Source: CAYLYP01 sp964387795
Lineage (GTDB): Bacteria; Bacteroidota; Bacteroidia; Bacteroidales; UBA7960
Length of the DNA: 64,000 bases
Direction of reading: 5' to 3'
NCBI GenBank assembly: GCA_964387795.1
Contig: CAYLYP010000001.1
Location: forward strand, 1 to 64,000
Shown: one piece after another, positions 51,501 through 61,050 of the stretch
How the letters are laid out: each line of letters opens with the position of its first letter
Numbering within the stretch: position 1 is the stretch's first letter
The notes under the pieces: model-generated
What the model was told of the DNA's origin: nothing
Databases searched by the model: none
The model's input: only the letters and a program-made list of their open reading frames with translations
Program-made: the position numbers and the translations under genes

Positions 51501-52741
51501 GCAACCCTTAATCTTTTTATTGCATTTTTGTCAAATCTTGATTGGGCATATTCAAGTGTCAACTGGTACTTTTGTTCCTTGTCTGTTTTTGATGGAATAT
51601 CATACATGGCATCGAGCATGATGATTTCACATATTGACCTTAAGCCCCTTGCCCCCAATTTAAATTCAACCGCCTTATCAACGATAAAATCCAATACTTC
51701 ATTGTCAATTTCAAGCTCAACATTATCAAGATTGAAAATCTTTTTGTACTGTTTGATTAAAGAATTTTTAGGCTCAGTTAGTATTTGCCTCAATGCTTCT
51801 TTGTCTAGTGGGTTAAGATAGGTTATCATTGGAAGACGGCCTACAAGTTCTGGTATTAGCCCAAATGATTTAAGATCCTGTGGGGCTATGTATTGAAGCA
51901 GGTTTTCTTTGTCAACAAACATATTCTCTTTGTTTGACCCATAACCAATTGTATTGGTATGCATGCGGGATGCAATTTTTTTGTCAATGCCATCAAATGC
52001 GCCCCCACAAACAAACAGTATGTTTTGGGTATTTATCTGTATCATCTTCTGTTCGGGGTGCTTACGCCCTCCCTGTGGTGGCACATTTACAATTGTCCCT
52101 TCAAGAATTTTAAGCAATGCCTGTTGAACACCTTCACCGCTTACATCACGTGTAATGGAAGGATTATCGCTCTTACGGGCAATCTTATCAATTTCGTCAA
52201 TAAATACTATGCCCTTCTCCGCAGCTGCAACATCAAAGTCTGCTACCTGAAGGAGCCTTGAAAGGATGCTTTCAACATCCTCGCCTACATAACCGGCTTC
52301 GGTCAATACTGTTGCATCAGCAATGCAAAAGGGAACATGTAATATCTTTGCGATAGTACGTGCCAAAAGGGTTTTCCCTGTTCCTGTTTCTCCTACAAGG
52401 ATGATATTAGACTTTTCTATTTCTACTTCATCATTGTTTTTCTTTACTTCTGCCGAATCTGCAATTCTCTTATAATGATTATAAACAGCAACGGCTAAGA
52501 CTCTCTTTGCTTCATCCTGCCCAATAACATATTGGTCAAGATGTGATTTTATTTCCTTTGGCTTTAATAGCTTAAATCCTTGAGGTTTTTTTTTGTTCTT
52601 TAGCGACAACTCTTCTTCTACAATGGCCATTGCCTGTTCAACGCACTGGTCACATATATGCGCGCTTATACCTGATATAAGCATAGATACGCTTTTGGCT
52701 TCCCTGCCACAAAAAGAACACTTTCTGATATCTTTATTCAT
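51497..52741 (-). CDS. clpX: ATP-dependent Clp protease ATP-binding subunit ClpX
   Basis: ClpX unfolds substrates and feeds them to ClpP. ATG 52741 gives 414 residues beginning MNKDIRKCSFCGR; the frame continues 12 codons upstream, but those would lie in the hairpin after clpP. The N-terminal zinc domain has CSFC and CDQC. The AAA+ part has Walker A GETGTGKT, pore loop GYVGED, Walker B DEIDKI, and the GGRKHPEQ (RKH) loop. The ClpP-docking loop reads IGYGS where most ClpX have IGF or IGL. Confidence 0.97.
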   Translation of the reverse strand: MNKDIRKCSFCGREAKSVSMLISGISAHICDQCVEQAMAIVEEELSLKNKKKPQGFKLLKPKEIKSHLDQYVIGQDEAKRVLAVAVYNHYKRIADSAEVKKNNDEVEIEKSNIILVGETGTGKTLLARTIAKILHVPFCIADATVLTEAGYVGEDVESILSRLLQVADFDVAAAEKGIVFIDEIDKIARKSDNPSITRDVSGEGVQQALLKILEGTIVNVPPQGGRKHPEQKMIQINTQNILFVCGGAFDGIDKKIASRMHTNTIGYGSNKENMFVDKENLLQYIAPQDLKSFGLIPELVGRLPMITYLNPLDKEALRQILTEPKNSLIKQYKKIFNLDNVELEIDNEVLDFIVDKAVEFKLGARGLRSICEIIMLDAMYDIPSKTDKEQKYQLTLEYAQSRFDKNAIKRLRVA

Positions 52742-52763
52742 AAAACTTTTGGGGGTAAACAAA

Positions 52764-52824
52764 AACCGTATTGTCATTAAAATCCCTTTGCCTTTTAGGC
52801 TGGGGCTTCCATGACAATACGGTT
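52764..52824 (-). terminator. Hairpin between clpP and clpX
   Basis: A 14-bp perfect inverted repeat: AACCGTATTGTCAT at 52764-52777 and its complement at 52811-52824, with a 33-base structured loop. On the minus strand it is followed by a T-rich stretch (TTTTTG). It begins seven bases after clpP and ends 22 bases before clpX, so it could weaken transcription into clpX or stabilise clpP mRNA. Confidence 0.7.
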
Positions 52825-52830
52825 GAAAAA

Positions 52831-53508
52831 CTATTTTGCGTGAGACGACAGCACTTCGTCTATCATCCCATATTCACGGGCTTCGTCAGCAGTCATCCAG
52901 TAATCACGGTCTGAATCTTTCCATATCTTGTCAAAATCCTGTTTGGAGTGATTGGCAATAATCTGGTATAATTCATTTTTAATCTTTAAGATTTCTCTGG
53001 CAGTGATTTCAATATCTGATGCCTGGCCTTCAGCTCCGCCCATAGGCTGGTGAATTAAAACCCTTGAGTGTTTCAGGGCTGTACGTTTACCACTTGCCCC
53101 GGCACAAAGCAATACTGATCCCATAGATGCAGCAATACCAGTACATATTGTTGCCACATCTGGTGCAATGTATTGCATGGTGTCATAAATGCCTAAACCA
53201 GCATATACAGAACCTCCAGGAGTATTCAGATAAATCTGGATGTCTTTTTTGGCATCGACGGATTCTAAAAACAACAACTGGGCCTGGATTATATTAGCTA
53301 CGTAATCATTAATCGGAACTCCCAAAAAGATAATCCTATCCATCATCAAACGACTGAATACGTCCATGGTGGCTACGTTCAACTGGCGCTCTTCAATAAT
53401 GGTTGGGCTGATATAATTGTTATAGATACTGGTGTACCTATGTAAGGTCATGCTGTTTAAACCCAAATGGCGGGTCGCATATTTGGTGAATTCATCCTGT
53501 CGTGCCAT
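52831..53508 (-). CDS. clpP: ATP-dependent Clp protease proteolytic subunit
   Basis: ClpP is the self-compartmentalised serine protease of the Clp system. The 225-residue protein has the catalytic triad in its usual places: serine in GIAASMGSVLL, histidine in IHQPMGGAEG, and aspartate in the SDRDYWMTADEA region. It belongs to the tig-clpP-clpX order and lies 50 bases after tig. Confidence 0.98.
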   Translation of the reverse strand: MARQDEFTKYATRHLGLNSMTLHRYTSIYNNYISPTIIEERQLNVATMDVFSRLMMDRIIFLGVPINDYVANIIQAQLLFLESVDAKKDIQIYLNTPGGSVYAGLGIYDTMQYIAPDVATICTGIAASMGSVLLCAGASGKRTALKHSRVLIHQPMGGAEGQASDIEITAREILKIKNELYQIIANHSKQDFDKIWKDSDRDYWMTADEAREYGMIDEVLSSHAK

Positions 53509-53558
53509 AGTATTTTTGTTTAAAATTAGTAATAAAAAATCAAAGAAAAAAAAGCTTA

Positions 53559-54923
53559 TTATGCTTTATGTTTTTCGGCTACTAATTTAACAAAATCATC
53601 ATAAGTAAGTTCAACAATATTTAATTGAAGCTTGTTTTTTAATAATTGAAATACTTTATCATCAAACAGCCTGTCGTATGCATTCTTTACTTCTTTCTCG
53701 TCGGCCATGATCCTTTTTGCAAAGTTCTCAAGCATTTCTTCTTCTACATTTGACTGCCCATAACGAAGCATCTGATCAGCCATAAATGCTTTCAGGTGGT
53801 TTTTGATTTCTTCTGGTGTTACATCAACTTTATTATCCGAAGCAATTTTGTTTTCTATTAACTGCCATTTTAAAGTATCACGGTACTTGTGATACTCTTC
53901 ATCAATGTTTTGTGCATTTAACTGGTCGGCATTCTGATCTAACAGCCATTTTTTAAGGAAGTTGTCTGGTAAGTCAAATCCTGATATGTCAACAAGTTTC
54001 TGAATGGCATCAAGTTTAAACTGGCGATCTGAGTCAACTTCAAATTGCTTGGAAACCTGCTCTTTTACCATGTTACGGAATGCATCTTCACTGTCGATAC
54101 CAAGGCCGGGTGCTACTTTATCGTAAAGCGCCTGGTTTAGTTCAGCAGGCTGCAACCTTGAAATGTTTTCAACTGTAAACCTGAATACAGGGTTTATGTT
54201 TTCAAGTTCTTCTTTTTTCAAGCCAATCATTGATGAAGCTTCTACTTCATTTTCGCTTGCCTTAATGATGTCAAAAGTGAAAACAGCTCCTGTTGAGCAT
54301 CCAATCATTTGTTTCTTAAGAGTCTCGTCTTTTACAAATTTGATATATAAATTGGATTTGTGGCTATGGCCGTTTTCTTTAACTGTGCCATTGCCATCTG
54401 TCTCAACAAACTCCCCAAATAAGAGGTCATCCTCTTCTGAAACTTCTGGATGTGCCATCTCCCCATTTCTGCGACAGATGTCTTCTACATAGTCCTGGAT
54501 GGTCTTGTCTTCTACCTTGATTTTATAATAATCTACAGGTATTGCATCATCAAGCGAGATGTTAATTTCAGGAGACATCCCAATTTCGAATGTAAAATCA
54601 AAATCTTTTTGTGTGTCCCAATCTATGTCCATCCCCTGATTCTGGTCCGCAAGCGGGCTGCCTAACACAGGGAGCTTTTCACTTTTAATATAGTCGTATA
54701 AACTTTCAGACATTACTTTGTTGACTTCCTCCAGTAATATAGTCTTAAAATACATCTTCTTTATAAGGCCTGAAGGAACTTTCCCTGGACGAAATCCCGG
54801 AATATTTGCCTTTTTCTGTAAGTCTTTCAGGGACTTTTCTACTTTTTCCCTGTAGTCATCTTCTGTTATTTGTACTTTTAACCTGGCTTCCAGTTCGCTG
54901 GTGTGCTCTTTAGTAATGTTCAT
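53559..54923 (-). CDS. tig: Trigger factor
   Basis: A ribosome-bound chaperone that receives nascent chains and docks on L23. The 454-residue protein carries the family signature GFRPGKVP (about 43-50), the inserted PPIase-like domain (about 155-255, GEFVETDGNG), and a helical C-terminal chaperone region. PPIase residues are poorly conserved, as in other Bacteroidota trigger factors. It is the first gene of tig-clpP-clpX. Confidence 0.95.
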   Translation of the reverse strand: MNITKEHTSELEARLKVQITEDDYREKVEKSLKDLQKKANIPGFRPGKVPSGLIKKMYFKTILLEEVNKVMSESLYDYIKSEKLPVLGSPLADQNQGMDIDWDTQKDFDFTFEIGMSPEINISLDDAIPVDYYKIKVEDKTIQDYVEDICRRNGEMAHPEVSEEDDLLFGEFVETDGNGTVKENGHSHKSNLYIKFVKDETLKKQMIGCSTGAVFTFDIIKASENEVEASSMIGLKKEELENINPVFRFTVENISRLQPAELNQALYDKVAPGLGIDSEDAFRNMVKEQVSKQFEVDSDRQFKLDAIQKLVDISGFDLPDNFLKKWLLDQNADQLNAQNIDEEYHKYRDTLKWQLIENKIASDNKVDVTPEEIKNHLKAFMADQMLRYGQSNVEEEMLENFAKRIMADEKEVKNAYDRLFDDKVFQLLKNKLQLNIVELTYDDFVKLVAEKHKA

Positions 54924-55083
54924 TTGCTGTTGAGATTTTTAGTTCAATAGACGTTTGCAATATTATGCCTTTAACTGAACCCTTTGTGTTTCGGATTAAG
55001 CCAGACAATAAAAAAAAATACCCCTTCACCTGTTAATAACCAGATAATTGGGGTGTTTAGGTTCCTTTTCCATCTAAAAAAAG

Positions 55084-55165
55084 TGCGGATGAAGGGACTC
55101 GAACCCCCACGCCTTTCGGCACCAGATCCTAAGTCTGGCGCGGCTACCAATTACGCCACATCCGC
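55084..55165 (-). tRNA. tRNA-Leu (TAG anticodon)
   Basis: On the minus strand the 7-bp acceptor GCGGATG/CATCCGC encloses a D arm, an anticodon stem CCAGA/TCTGG with loop CTTAGGA (anticodon TAG, reading CUA/CUG codons), a long variable arm TGCCGAAAGGCGT as expected for leucine, and the T arm with GTTCGAGTC. The CCA end is not encoded. A run of seven T follows on the minus strand and may terminate it. Confidence 0.97.
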
Positions 55166-55191
55166 GTTTTTGTGCCTTCAAAATTGGTTTG

Positions 55192-55199
55192 CAAATATA
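55192..55199 (-). promoter_or_regulatory. -7 box of the tRNA-Leu gene
   Basis: On the minus strand TATATTTG, an exact consensus match, 26 bases before the 5' end of the tRNA. No clear -33 box. Confidence 0.5.
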
Positions 55200-55803
55200 C
55201 TACATTTTTTTTATAATTATCATCCTTTGATTTTTTTTGATTTTTTTGGTTTTTCATGGCTGATTGTTTTTTAAATAATTTTTAATTAATTGTAAAACAG
55301 ATGAATATATTTCACCCCTCTGCCTTTTATATTCTTTTTTTTTCTGTTATTTCTTTCTGTTTTTCTCTTCCTGGATAAATTCATCCACTTTTTTTTCCTG
55401 AAACGATGTTTTTTGTGCTTCTTTTATTTTGATTTTTTATTCCAGGCTGATTCGTTAAAGTCAAAAAAATGTGTAACAGCTTGTATTTGTTTTTTAAGTT
55501 TTTTAATGATCAGATGTTAGTCGAAAATGCGAAAGTCATATAAATACGATGGGCCTTATTCAAACAATTAGAAGATTTTTGAAAGAATAACGTAAGCAAA
55601 ATTCAATTATTATATCTTATTGTAAAAAAAAAATCCATGGCTGTTTAAGTGAAATAAAATCCACTTGCTGATTCATCCGGTTTATCATGTGTTTTTCATA
55701 AGAAAATGATTTGTTTTGTTTTTCAATTAAAATGAAATTCTGATAGTTAACTAAAAATGGAATACTTTTTTTTCTACTTAAACATTTTAGCTTAGGTTTT
55801 TGT

Positions 55804-55811
55804 TACATTTG
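55804..55811 (+). promoter_or_regulatory. Possible promoter of the thioredoxin-like gene
   Basis: TACATTTG matches TAnnTTTG exactly. It lies about 165 bases before the ATG at 55977; the -33 position is only T-rich (55785-55788). Confidence 0.35.
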
Positions 55812-55976
55812 TTGTTTGTTGTCAAACTTAAATTTTGCTATTAAGCTCCATATTGGTATCTTCCTCTTGAAACGGATAAATTGTGTTACTCAATATCATG
55901 ATTTTCATAATTTATATATCTGTTTGTACAGGGATTTTTGGAGCTCATTTTTAATGAACTAAATCTTTTTGTTATT

Positions 55977-56540
55977 ATGAAGAAACTTTTTTTATTGGCT
56001 TTCGCCCTTATCCAATTTGGAACGCCTATGTTTGCCCAGGAAAAAACTGAAGGAGTGAAATGGCTCAGCATTGAAGAAGCTGTTGCTTTAAATAAGAAAA
56101 ACCCTAAAATGATTTTTGTCGATTTTTATACCGATTGGTGTGGCTGGTGTAAACGTATGGACAGCCAGACTTTTTCAAATCCTGTAATTGTTTCTTTGCT
56201 TAATGAGCATTTTTATGCAGTTAAGTTTAATGCAGAAGGTGCTGAGCCAATTACATTTAAAGGACAAGAATATGTTAATGCAAATGCCGGACAGAAAAGG
56301 GCTACACATGATTTCGCAAAAGCTGCTGCTGCTGTTAAAAGGGCTGATGGACAATCTTCTATTGGTTATCCTACTGTTTCATTTTTCGATAAAGACCTTA
56401 ATCTGATTACCCCTTTGCCTGGCTTCAGGTCGGCTAAGGATTTTGAAGCAATACTTCACTTTTTCATAGATGAGGTTTATAAAACCAATTCGAACCTCCA
56501 GCAATACATACAACAGTTTCAGGGACAGGTTGTTGAGTAG
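55977..56540 (+). CDS. Exported thioredoxin-family protein
   Basis: A 187-residue protein. ATG 55977 gives a clear signal peptide MKKLFLLAFALIQFG...AQ; an upstream ATG (55938) in the same frame would spoil it. The thioredoxin fold follows with the active-site motif WCGWC at about residues 55-59 in DFYTDWCGWCKRM, and the cis-proline region GYPTVSFFD near 133-141. It resembles DUF255/thioredoxin_7-type proteins (MDSQTFSNPVIVSLLNEHFYAVKFNAEG). Periplasmic disulphide reduction is likely; the partner is unknown. A terminator follows at 56648. Confidence 0.88.
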   Translation: MKKLFLLAFALIQFGTPMFAQEKTEGVKWLSIEEAVALNKKNPKMIFVDFYTDWCGWCKRMDSQTFSNPVIVSLLNEHFYAVKFNAEGAEPITFKGQEYVNANAGQKRATHDFAKAAAAVKRADGQSSIGYPTVSFFDKDLNLITPLPGFRSAKDFEAILHFFIDEVYKTNSNLQQYIQQFQGQVVE

Positions 56541-56647
56541 GCCTTGCTTGCCTGTCTAGATGAGTTTTTGCTTATAAACTCCAATAAGAGCTTTTTTTAA
56601 TATCTGACCCTAAGTAAATTTTTTTTATACGGTTTTGAAACATATTT

Positions 56648-56685
56648 GGCAATTGAACCAATTAATAGTTCAATTGCCTTTTTTT
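56648..56685 (+). terminator. Terminator after the thioredoxin-like gene
   Basis: GGCAATTGAAC at 56648-56658 and its exact complement GTTCAATTGCC at 56668-56678, with a 9-base loop and seven T residues. Confidence 0.85.
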
Positions 56686-56726
56686 ATTTTTGTTTGAATT
56701 GGCTTTCATACCTGTTGTGATTATCC

Positions 56727-56757
56727 TTGCACATTATTGTTTTTTTAGATATATTTA
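56727..56757 (+). promoter_or_regulatory. Promoter of the hybrid histidine kinase
   Basis: TTG at 56727-56729 and TATATTTA at 56750-56757 (seven of eight) with a 20-base gap, about 100 bases before the ATG. Confidence 0.4.
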
Positions 56758-56855
56758 TCCTTTATGCAATAAAAAAACCGTGTTTTTATGATATTTATTT
56801 ATTAATTTGTTGGTAAATTGCCAGAGAAATTATTTATGATGCTATTATTAAACAC

Positions 56856-59800
56856 ATGAAAAATTTAATTTGCGGATTGTTGATATTGCACTGTTTCAAT
56901 ATAGCATTCACTCAAAATATAAATAGTTTTCTTAATGAAACATATAGGGGAGGGGTAAATACAGAAAATACCACCTTATATAAGATTATAAAAATTGAAA
57001 CGCCCCTTGAAGCACTCATGCTTTTTGATGACGGTGAAACTTGCGATTGTGCTGTTGTGTCAAACTTTCAGGGAAGATTTATCATTGATGAAGAACGGAT
57101 AAGCCATTTTATAATACATGATATACCCCTTCTTGCAATAAATTATTGCTTTGCTGCTTTGCCGAAAAACATGGTCATTATCCGTGAAATATATAAAGGG
57201 ATTTCATTAATTAAAGAAAATGGGGAACTAAGTGATATCAATAATAATTGGACTGGGCAGGTCGAAAGCATAAGTTTTTTTGCGAAATCCAATAAAATTT
57301 TCTTTATTGGTTTGTTTGGCCTCTTTTTGGTTGTACTTGTGGCTTCATTTTTTGTTATTTACCTTAGGTTGAAAGTGAACCAAAAAACGAGTGAACTTCA
57401 GGATGAACTCAGGCAAAAGCAAAATTCTGAAGCCTTACTGATGATGCACAAGAATGAGATTATCAAAAAAAACAGGGAAATTCAAGACCAAAACATTGAA
57501 TTGCAAAGCCGTAATGAGAAACTATCTAAGTTGATGGACGAACTTTCGCTTAGTAATAGAAAAATCAGCGAGGCTTTGGAGATGGTCAAACAATCTGAAT
57601 CCCGTTATAAAGAATTTGTTGAATTCCTCCCCGAAGTGGTTTTTGAACTGAACAATACTGGTACATTTAAATACTTAAACAGAAATGGTTTGTTTACGCT
57701 GGGTCTGGATGTTGATGCCCCTTATGAACATATCTCTTTTTTTGATCTTGTACATGAAGCAGACAGGGATTTGGTTAAGCTATATATGCAACAGCTTGAA
57801 ACAAATAAAAACTATTCCAAAGGATTTGAATATCGCTTCTGGGGCAAAGAAAACAGGCTGATGTATTTCTTTGTGATTATGATGGCCGGTCACGATGCTG
57901 AAGGTATGACAAACTTTAAGGGAATCGCTATTGATATCAGTTCCAGGAAAAAAATACAGGAGCAAATCAGGACGTATGCCGATGTTATTGAACGAATGGA
58001 AATGGGATTATATGTTTATAAACTTGATTTTAATGAAAACGGCCCTGAGCTTTTCTTGTCCCATTGCAATGCTTTTTCAAAACAGTTTATGCCAAATGAT
58101 ATATTGAATCCTATTGGTAAATGGCTTGCTGATATTTTTCCGGCATTAAAAAGAGATGGGATCCATGATAAATTCATTGAAGTTATTAAAACAGGGAATA
58201 CTTTCCATTTGGATGGTTTTAAATTTGAGTCAACAGATGGAAAAGCTTTGTATTTTAATTTTCAGGCTTTTAAACTTAATGATGACACAATGGGGGTGTT
58301 GTTTGAAGATGTTACTGCCCGCAGGGAAATGGATTTTGAACAACATTTGACCCAATATGGCGTAGCACACGCATCAGATGCAATCTTCAGGATACGTGCC
58401 GATGGCAGAATTGTTTATTCCAACCTTTCGGCAAGCAATCTGCTGGGTTTTTCAAGGGATGCCTTCCTCCAGATGAACATCAGCGAAATTGATCCACGTA
58501 TTACTATTGCCCAATGGAACGAGTGGGTCAAGATATTGCATAAAAAGGACATGCTTGTCTTTGAAACTTATCTTAAAGCAATCAGTGGGCAGATGATGGC
58601 CGTGGAAATGGTCTTGAACCGGGTCAATTATCAGGGGGCTAACGTGTATTTCGCATTTGTCAGGGATGCCACCGATAGGAAAAAAAGCGAAGAACTTGAA
58701 CGTAAAATCGCTGTTACCCGGCAGGCAGCAGCCCTTAAACAGCAATTCCTTGCAAATATGAGTCATGAAATCAGGACTCCTATGACAGGGATACTGGGTA
58801 TGACAAGCCTCTTATTAAGAACTAAGCTGGATGATATTCAAAGCGAATATGTCAAAAATATTAAAGTATCATCTGATGCTTTATTGGGTATTATTAATGA
58901 TGTCCTGGATTTGTCAAAAATTGAAGCAGGCCGGATGGACTTAAAACCTGAACCAATTATATTCAGGGATTTTTGTAAAGAGATTAATGATGTATTCCTT
59001 GCCAATGCCGCTCAAAAAGGCCTTCAGTTTTCATTTCAGGTTGATGATGGGATACCTGAAATCCTTATGATTGATACCCTGAGATTGCGACAAGTAATTG
59101 CCAACCTTTTATCAAATGCATTTAAATTTACTGAATCTGGCTCAGTTACTGCAAAATTCTCAATCCAACAAAAAGAAGAAAAAAAGGTTTTAATAAAAGC
59201 AGAAATTACTGACACAGGAATAGGTATTAGTGAAGATGATGTTGACAAACTGTTTTCCAAATTTACCCAACTCGACACTTCCCTGACCCGCAAATATGAA
59301 GGCACTGGTTTAGGCCTTGCAATTTGCAGGGAATTGGTTGGGCTTATGGGCGGCGAAATAGGTGTAACAAGCCAACAGGGAAAGGGGAGTACTTTTTATT
59401 TTAATTTCTATGCAGCGTATGATAAGGATTTAAAAATCAATGAACCTGGAAATGAAGACAAGCTGAACCAGTCTCTTGAGTTTAATATCCTTTTGGTTGA
59501 GGATAAATATATCAACAGGAAAGTAATAGGCATGATGCTTGAGAGTTTTGGTTGCTCTGTAGTGATGGCTGTCAATGGAAAGGAAGCTCTTGATATTTAC
59601 CGGCCAAACGATTTTGATGTTGTCCTTATGGATTTGCAGATGCCCGTGATGGATGGTATAACTTCAATGAAAGAACTCAGAAAAATGCATAGAAAGCTTG
59701 TTCCAATCATTGGGTTGAGCGCCAATGCCATGGAAGGTGATGCTGAAAAATACATTAATGAAGGCCTTGATGATTATATTTCAAAACCTTTTAAACAGGA

Positions 59801-59858
59801 AGTTCTTTTTGAAAAACTTAAGAAATGGGGCAGTATTGGTAAAAATACAATTGAATAA
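56856..59858 (+). CDS. Hybrid histidine kinase with partial SBP-like sensor
   Basis: A 1000-residue membrane hybrid kinase. A signal peptide (1-19) leads to a periplasmic part (about 20-140) that looks like the C-terminal half of a solute-binding domain (SBP_bac_3): TPLEALMLFDDGETCDCAVV, INYCFAALPKNM and GISLIKENGELSDINNNW. The N-terminal half of that fold seems missing. A membrane helix (about 149-171), coiled coil, and three PAS-like domains (about 255-370, 375-490, 495-605) follow. HisKA has H637 (SHEIRTPM), the HATPase has NLLSNAFKFT, DTGIGI and GTGLGL, and a REC domain has D926 in MDLQMPVMDG. It lies alone, with its own promoter. Confidence 0.9.
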   Translation: MKNLICGLLILHCFNIAFTQNINSFLNETYRGGVNTENTTLYKIIKIETPLEALMLFDDGETCDCAVVSNFQGRFIIDEERISHFIIHDIPLLAINYCFAALPKNMVIIREIYKGISLIKENGELSDINNNWTGQVESISFFAKSNKIFFIGLFGLFLVVLVASFFVIYLRLKVNQKTSELQDELRQKQNSEALLMMHKNEIIKKNREIQDQNIELQSRNEKLSKLMDELSLSNRKISEALEMVKQSESRYKEFVEFLPEVVFELNNTGTFKYLNRNGLFTLGLDVDAPYEHISFFDLVHEADRDLVKLYMQQLETNKNYSKGFEYRFWGKENRLMYFFVIMMAGHDAEGMTNFKGIAIDISSRKKIQEQIRTYADVIERMEMGLYVYKLDFNENGPELFLSHCNAFSKQFMPNDILNPIGKWLADIFPALKRDGIHDKFIEVIKTGNTFHLDGFKFESTDGKALYFNFQAFKLNDDTMGVLFEDVTARREMDFEQHLTQYGVAHASDAIFRIRADGRIVYSNLSASNLLGFSRDAFLQMNISEIDPRITIAQWNEWVKILHKKDMLVFETYLKAISGQMMAVEMVLNRVNYQGANVYFAFVRDATDRKKSEELERKIAVTRQAAALKQQFLANMSHEIRTPMTGILGMTSLLLRTKLDDIQSEYVKNIKVSSDALLGIINDVLDLSKIEAGRMDLKPEPIIFRDFCKEINDVFLANAAQKGLQFSFQVDDGIPEILMIDTLRLRQVIANLLSNAFKFTESGSVTAKFSIQQKEEKKVLIKAEITDTGIGISEDDVDKLFSKFTQLDTSLTRKYEGTGLGLAICRELVGLMGGEIGVTSQQGKGSTFYFNFYAAYDKDLKINEPGNEDKLNQSLEFNILLVEDKYINRKVIGMMLESFGCSVVMAVNGKEALDIYRPNDFDVVLMDLQMPVMDGITSMKELRKMHRKLVPIIGLSANAMEGDAEKYINEGLDDYISKPFKQEVLFEKLKKWGSIGKNTIE

Positions 59859-59879
59859 AAGGCTTGCTGCTGCTTTTTT
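59857..59879. terminator. Short hairpin between convergent genes
   Basis: AAAAGGC at 59857-59863 pairs with GCTTTTT at 59872-59878 (one G-T pair), with an 8-base loop and a T-run. It lies between the hybrid kinase (+) and the glycosyltransferase (-) and may serve both. Confidence 0.5.
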
Positions 59880-61050
59880 ATGGCCTGAGTATAGCTTTGT
59901 TATATATATCATTAAGCTTTTTGGATATATACCCTGCTGAAAAGTTGTCAACAGCAAAATTCCTCAGTGTGTTTTTGTCATAGTCTTGATAAGTGTCAAG
60001 CATCTTGTCCATTGCTTGCGCTAATAATTCAGGCTCCCCTTTTTGAACAAGCATTCCGAGATGGGCAGCTATGTCGGTGGGATAATCTGCAACATCCGAA
60101 ACAACAACCGGTACCCCACATGCAAGGCTTTCATAAACCACTATGCCAAAGGTCTCATAGTTGCTATACAGTACCGAAAAGTCAGCAGATGATAGTGAGT
60201 CAGCAAGAATTTCCCCTTCGAGTACACCCGTGAAAAACACATAGGTGTCAAATATTTCTTTCTTTTTTGCTTCTTCAATAGATGCTGAGAAATCAGGGCC
60301 ATTTCCTATCATATAAAACCTGAAATCCTGTCTCTTTTTGCTCAGCATTTCAATAGCTGACAGGATACCGCTTATGTTTTTTGATTGATTGTCGAAACAA
60401 CTGATGTGTACTATGGTTTTGTATTCCTTGGGCGCTTTGTGGCTGGCAATTGTAAATAATTCGCAATCGACGATATTGGGCAAATACGTATATGAAGGTG
60501 CGAGCCTTTGGCTGAGCATTGCATTGCCCAATAAAGATGAAACACAACTTAAATCTGATGCCCGTTTTAATATTTTTCTTATTGCAAAGTTTTCAATATG
60601 CCCCAAAATTGTTTTTGGGGGATTAAGCCTTTTTGACCAATGCTCAGTTACCACAAAGGGGATATTATACTTTCTGTTAAGCAGGTATGCTATCAACGGC
60701 ACCTTGACAAAGATATTTGAATGAACGATGTCAGGAAGTTTATCCTGTGCTTTTAACATACGCCATCCTGTACGAATGGCTTTAAACCATGAAAATAAAT
60801 CAATAATCCGGGCAATGAAAAAAGGAAAGGATGAAGGCTTAAAAGCAATTCTTATTTCATTTACATTTTCAATTGTTGAAATACTTAGCTTGTTATTTAT
60901 TTCCGTACCCGGATCCGGATAGGCATATAAAACCCATACTTCTGCAATGCCTGATGCCGCCCTCGCATGTTTCTGGACAAACAGCCCCAGCATCGTATCT
61001 GATTCAATGGGATACCAAGGAGAAAGAAATAAAACCCTGAGTCGTTTCAT
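59878..61050 (-). CDS. Family 4 glycosyltransferase
   Basis: A 390-residue GT-B retaining glycosyltransferase. The C-terminal donor-binding part has FGIVVYESLACGVPVVVSD (about 302-320) containing the conserved E of the EX7E motif; the N-terminal domain starts VLFLSPWYPIESDTMLGLFVQ. The sugar donor and acceptor are unknown. It stands alone, convergent with a hybrid kinase and divergent from a tRNA-His gene, not in a polysaccharide cluster. Confidence 0.88.
   Translation of the reverse strand: MKRLRVLFLSPWYPIESDTMLGLFVQKHARAASGIAEVWVLYAYPDPGTEINNKLSISTIENVNEIRIAFKPSSFPFFIARIIDLFSWFKAIRTGWRMLKAQDKLPDIVHSNIFVKVPLIAYLLNRKYNIPFVVTEHWSKRLNPPKTILGHIENFAIRKILKRASDLSCVSSLLGNAMLSQRLAPSYTYLPNIVDCELFTIASHKAPKEYKTIVHISCFDNQSKNISGILSAIEMLSKKRQDFRFYMIGNGPDFSASIEEAKKKEIFDTYVFFTGVLEGEILADSLSSADFSVLYSNYETFGIVVYESLACGVPVVVSDVADYPTDIAAHLGMLVQKGEPELLAQAMDKMLDTYQDYDKNTLRNFAVDNFSAGYISKKLNDIYNKAILRP

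Larger units (their letters stand above)
55166..55976. other. Long AT-rich intergenic region
   Basis: About 811 bases without a supportable gene. It contains the tRNA-Leu promoter (55192-55199, -) and a -7 box for the thioredoxin-like gene (55804-55811, +). The remaining bases, 55220-55780, are T-rich on the plus strand with many short homopolymer runs. I found no stable hairpin, tRNA or conserved frame there. Confidence 0.6.
56541..56855 (+). other. Intergenic region with terminators and promoter
   Basis: 315 bases between the thioredoxin-like gene and the hybrid kinase. A weak hairpin with a T-run lies at 56570-56598, a strong terminator at 56648-56685, and a promoter at 56727-56757. No gene is seen. 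Confidence 0.6.
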
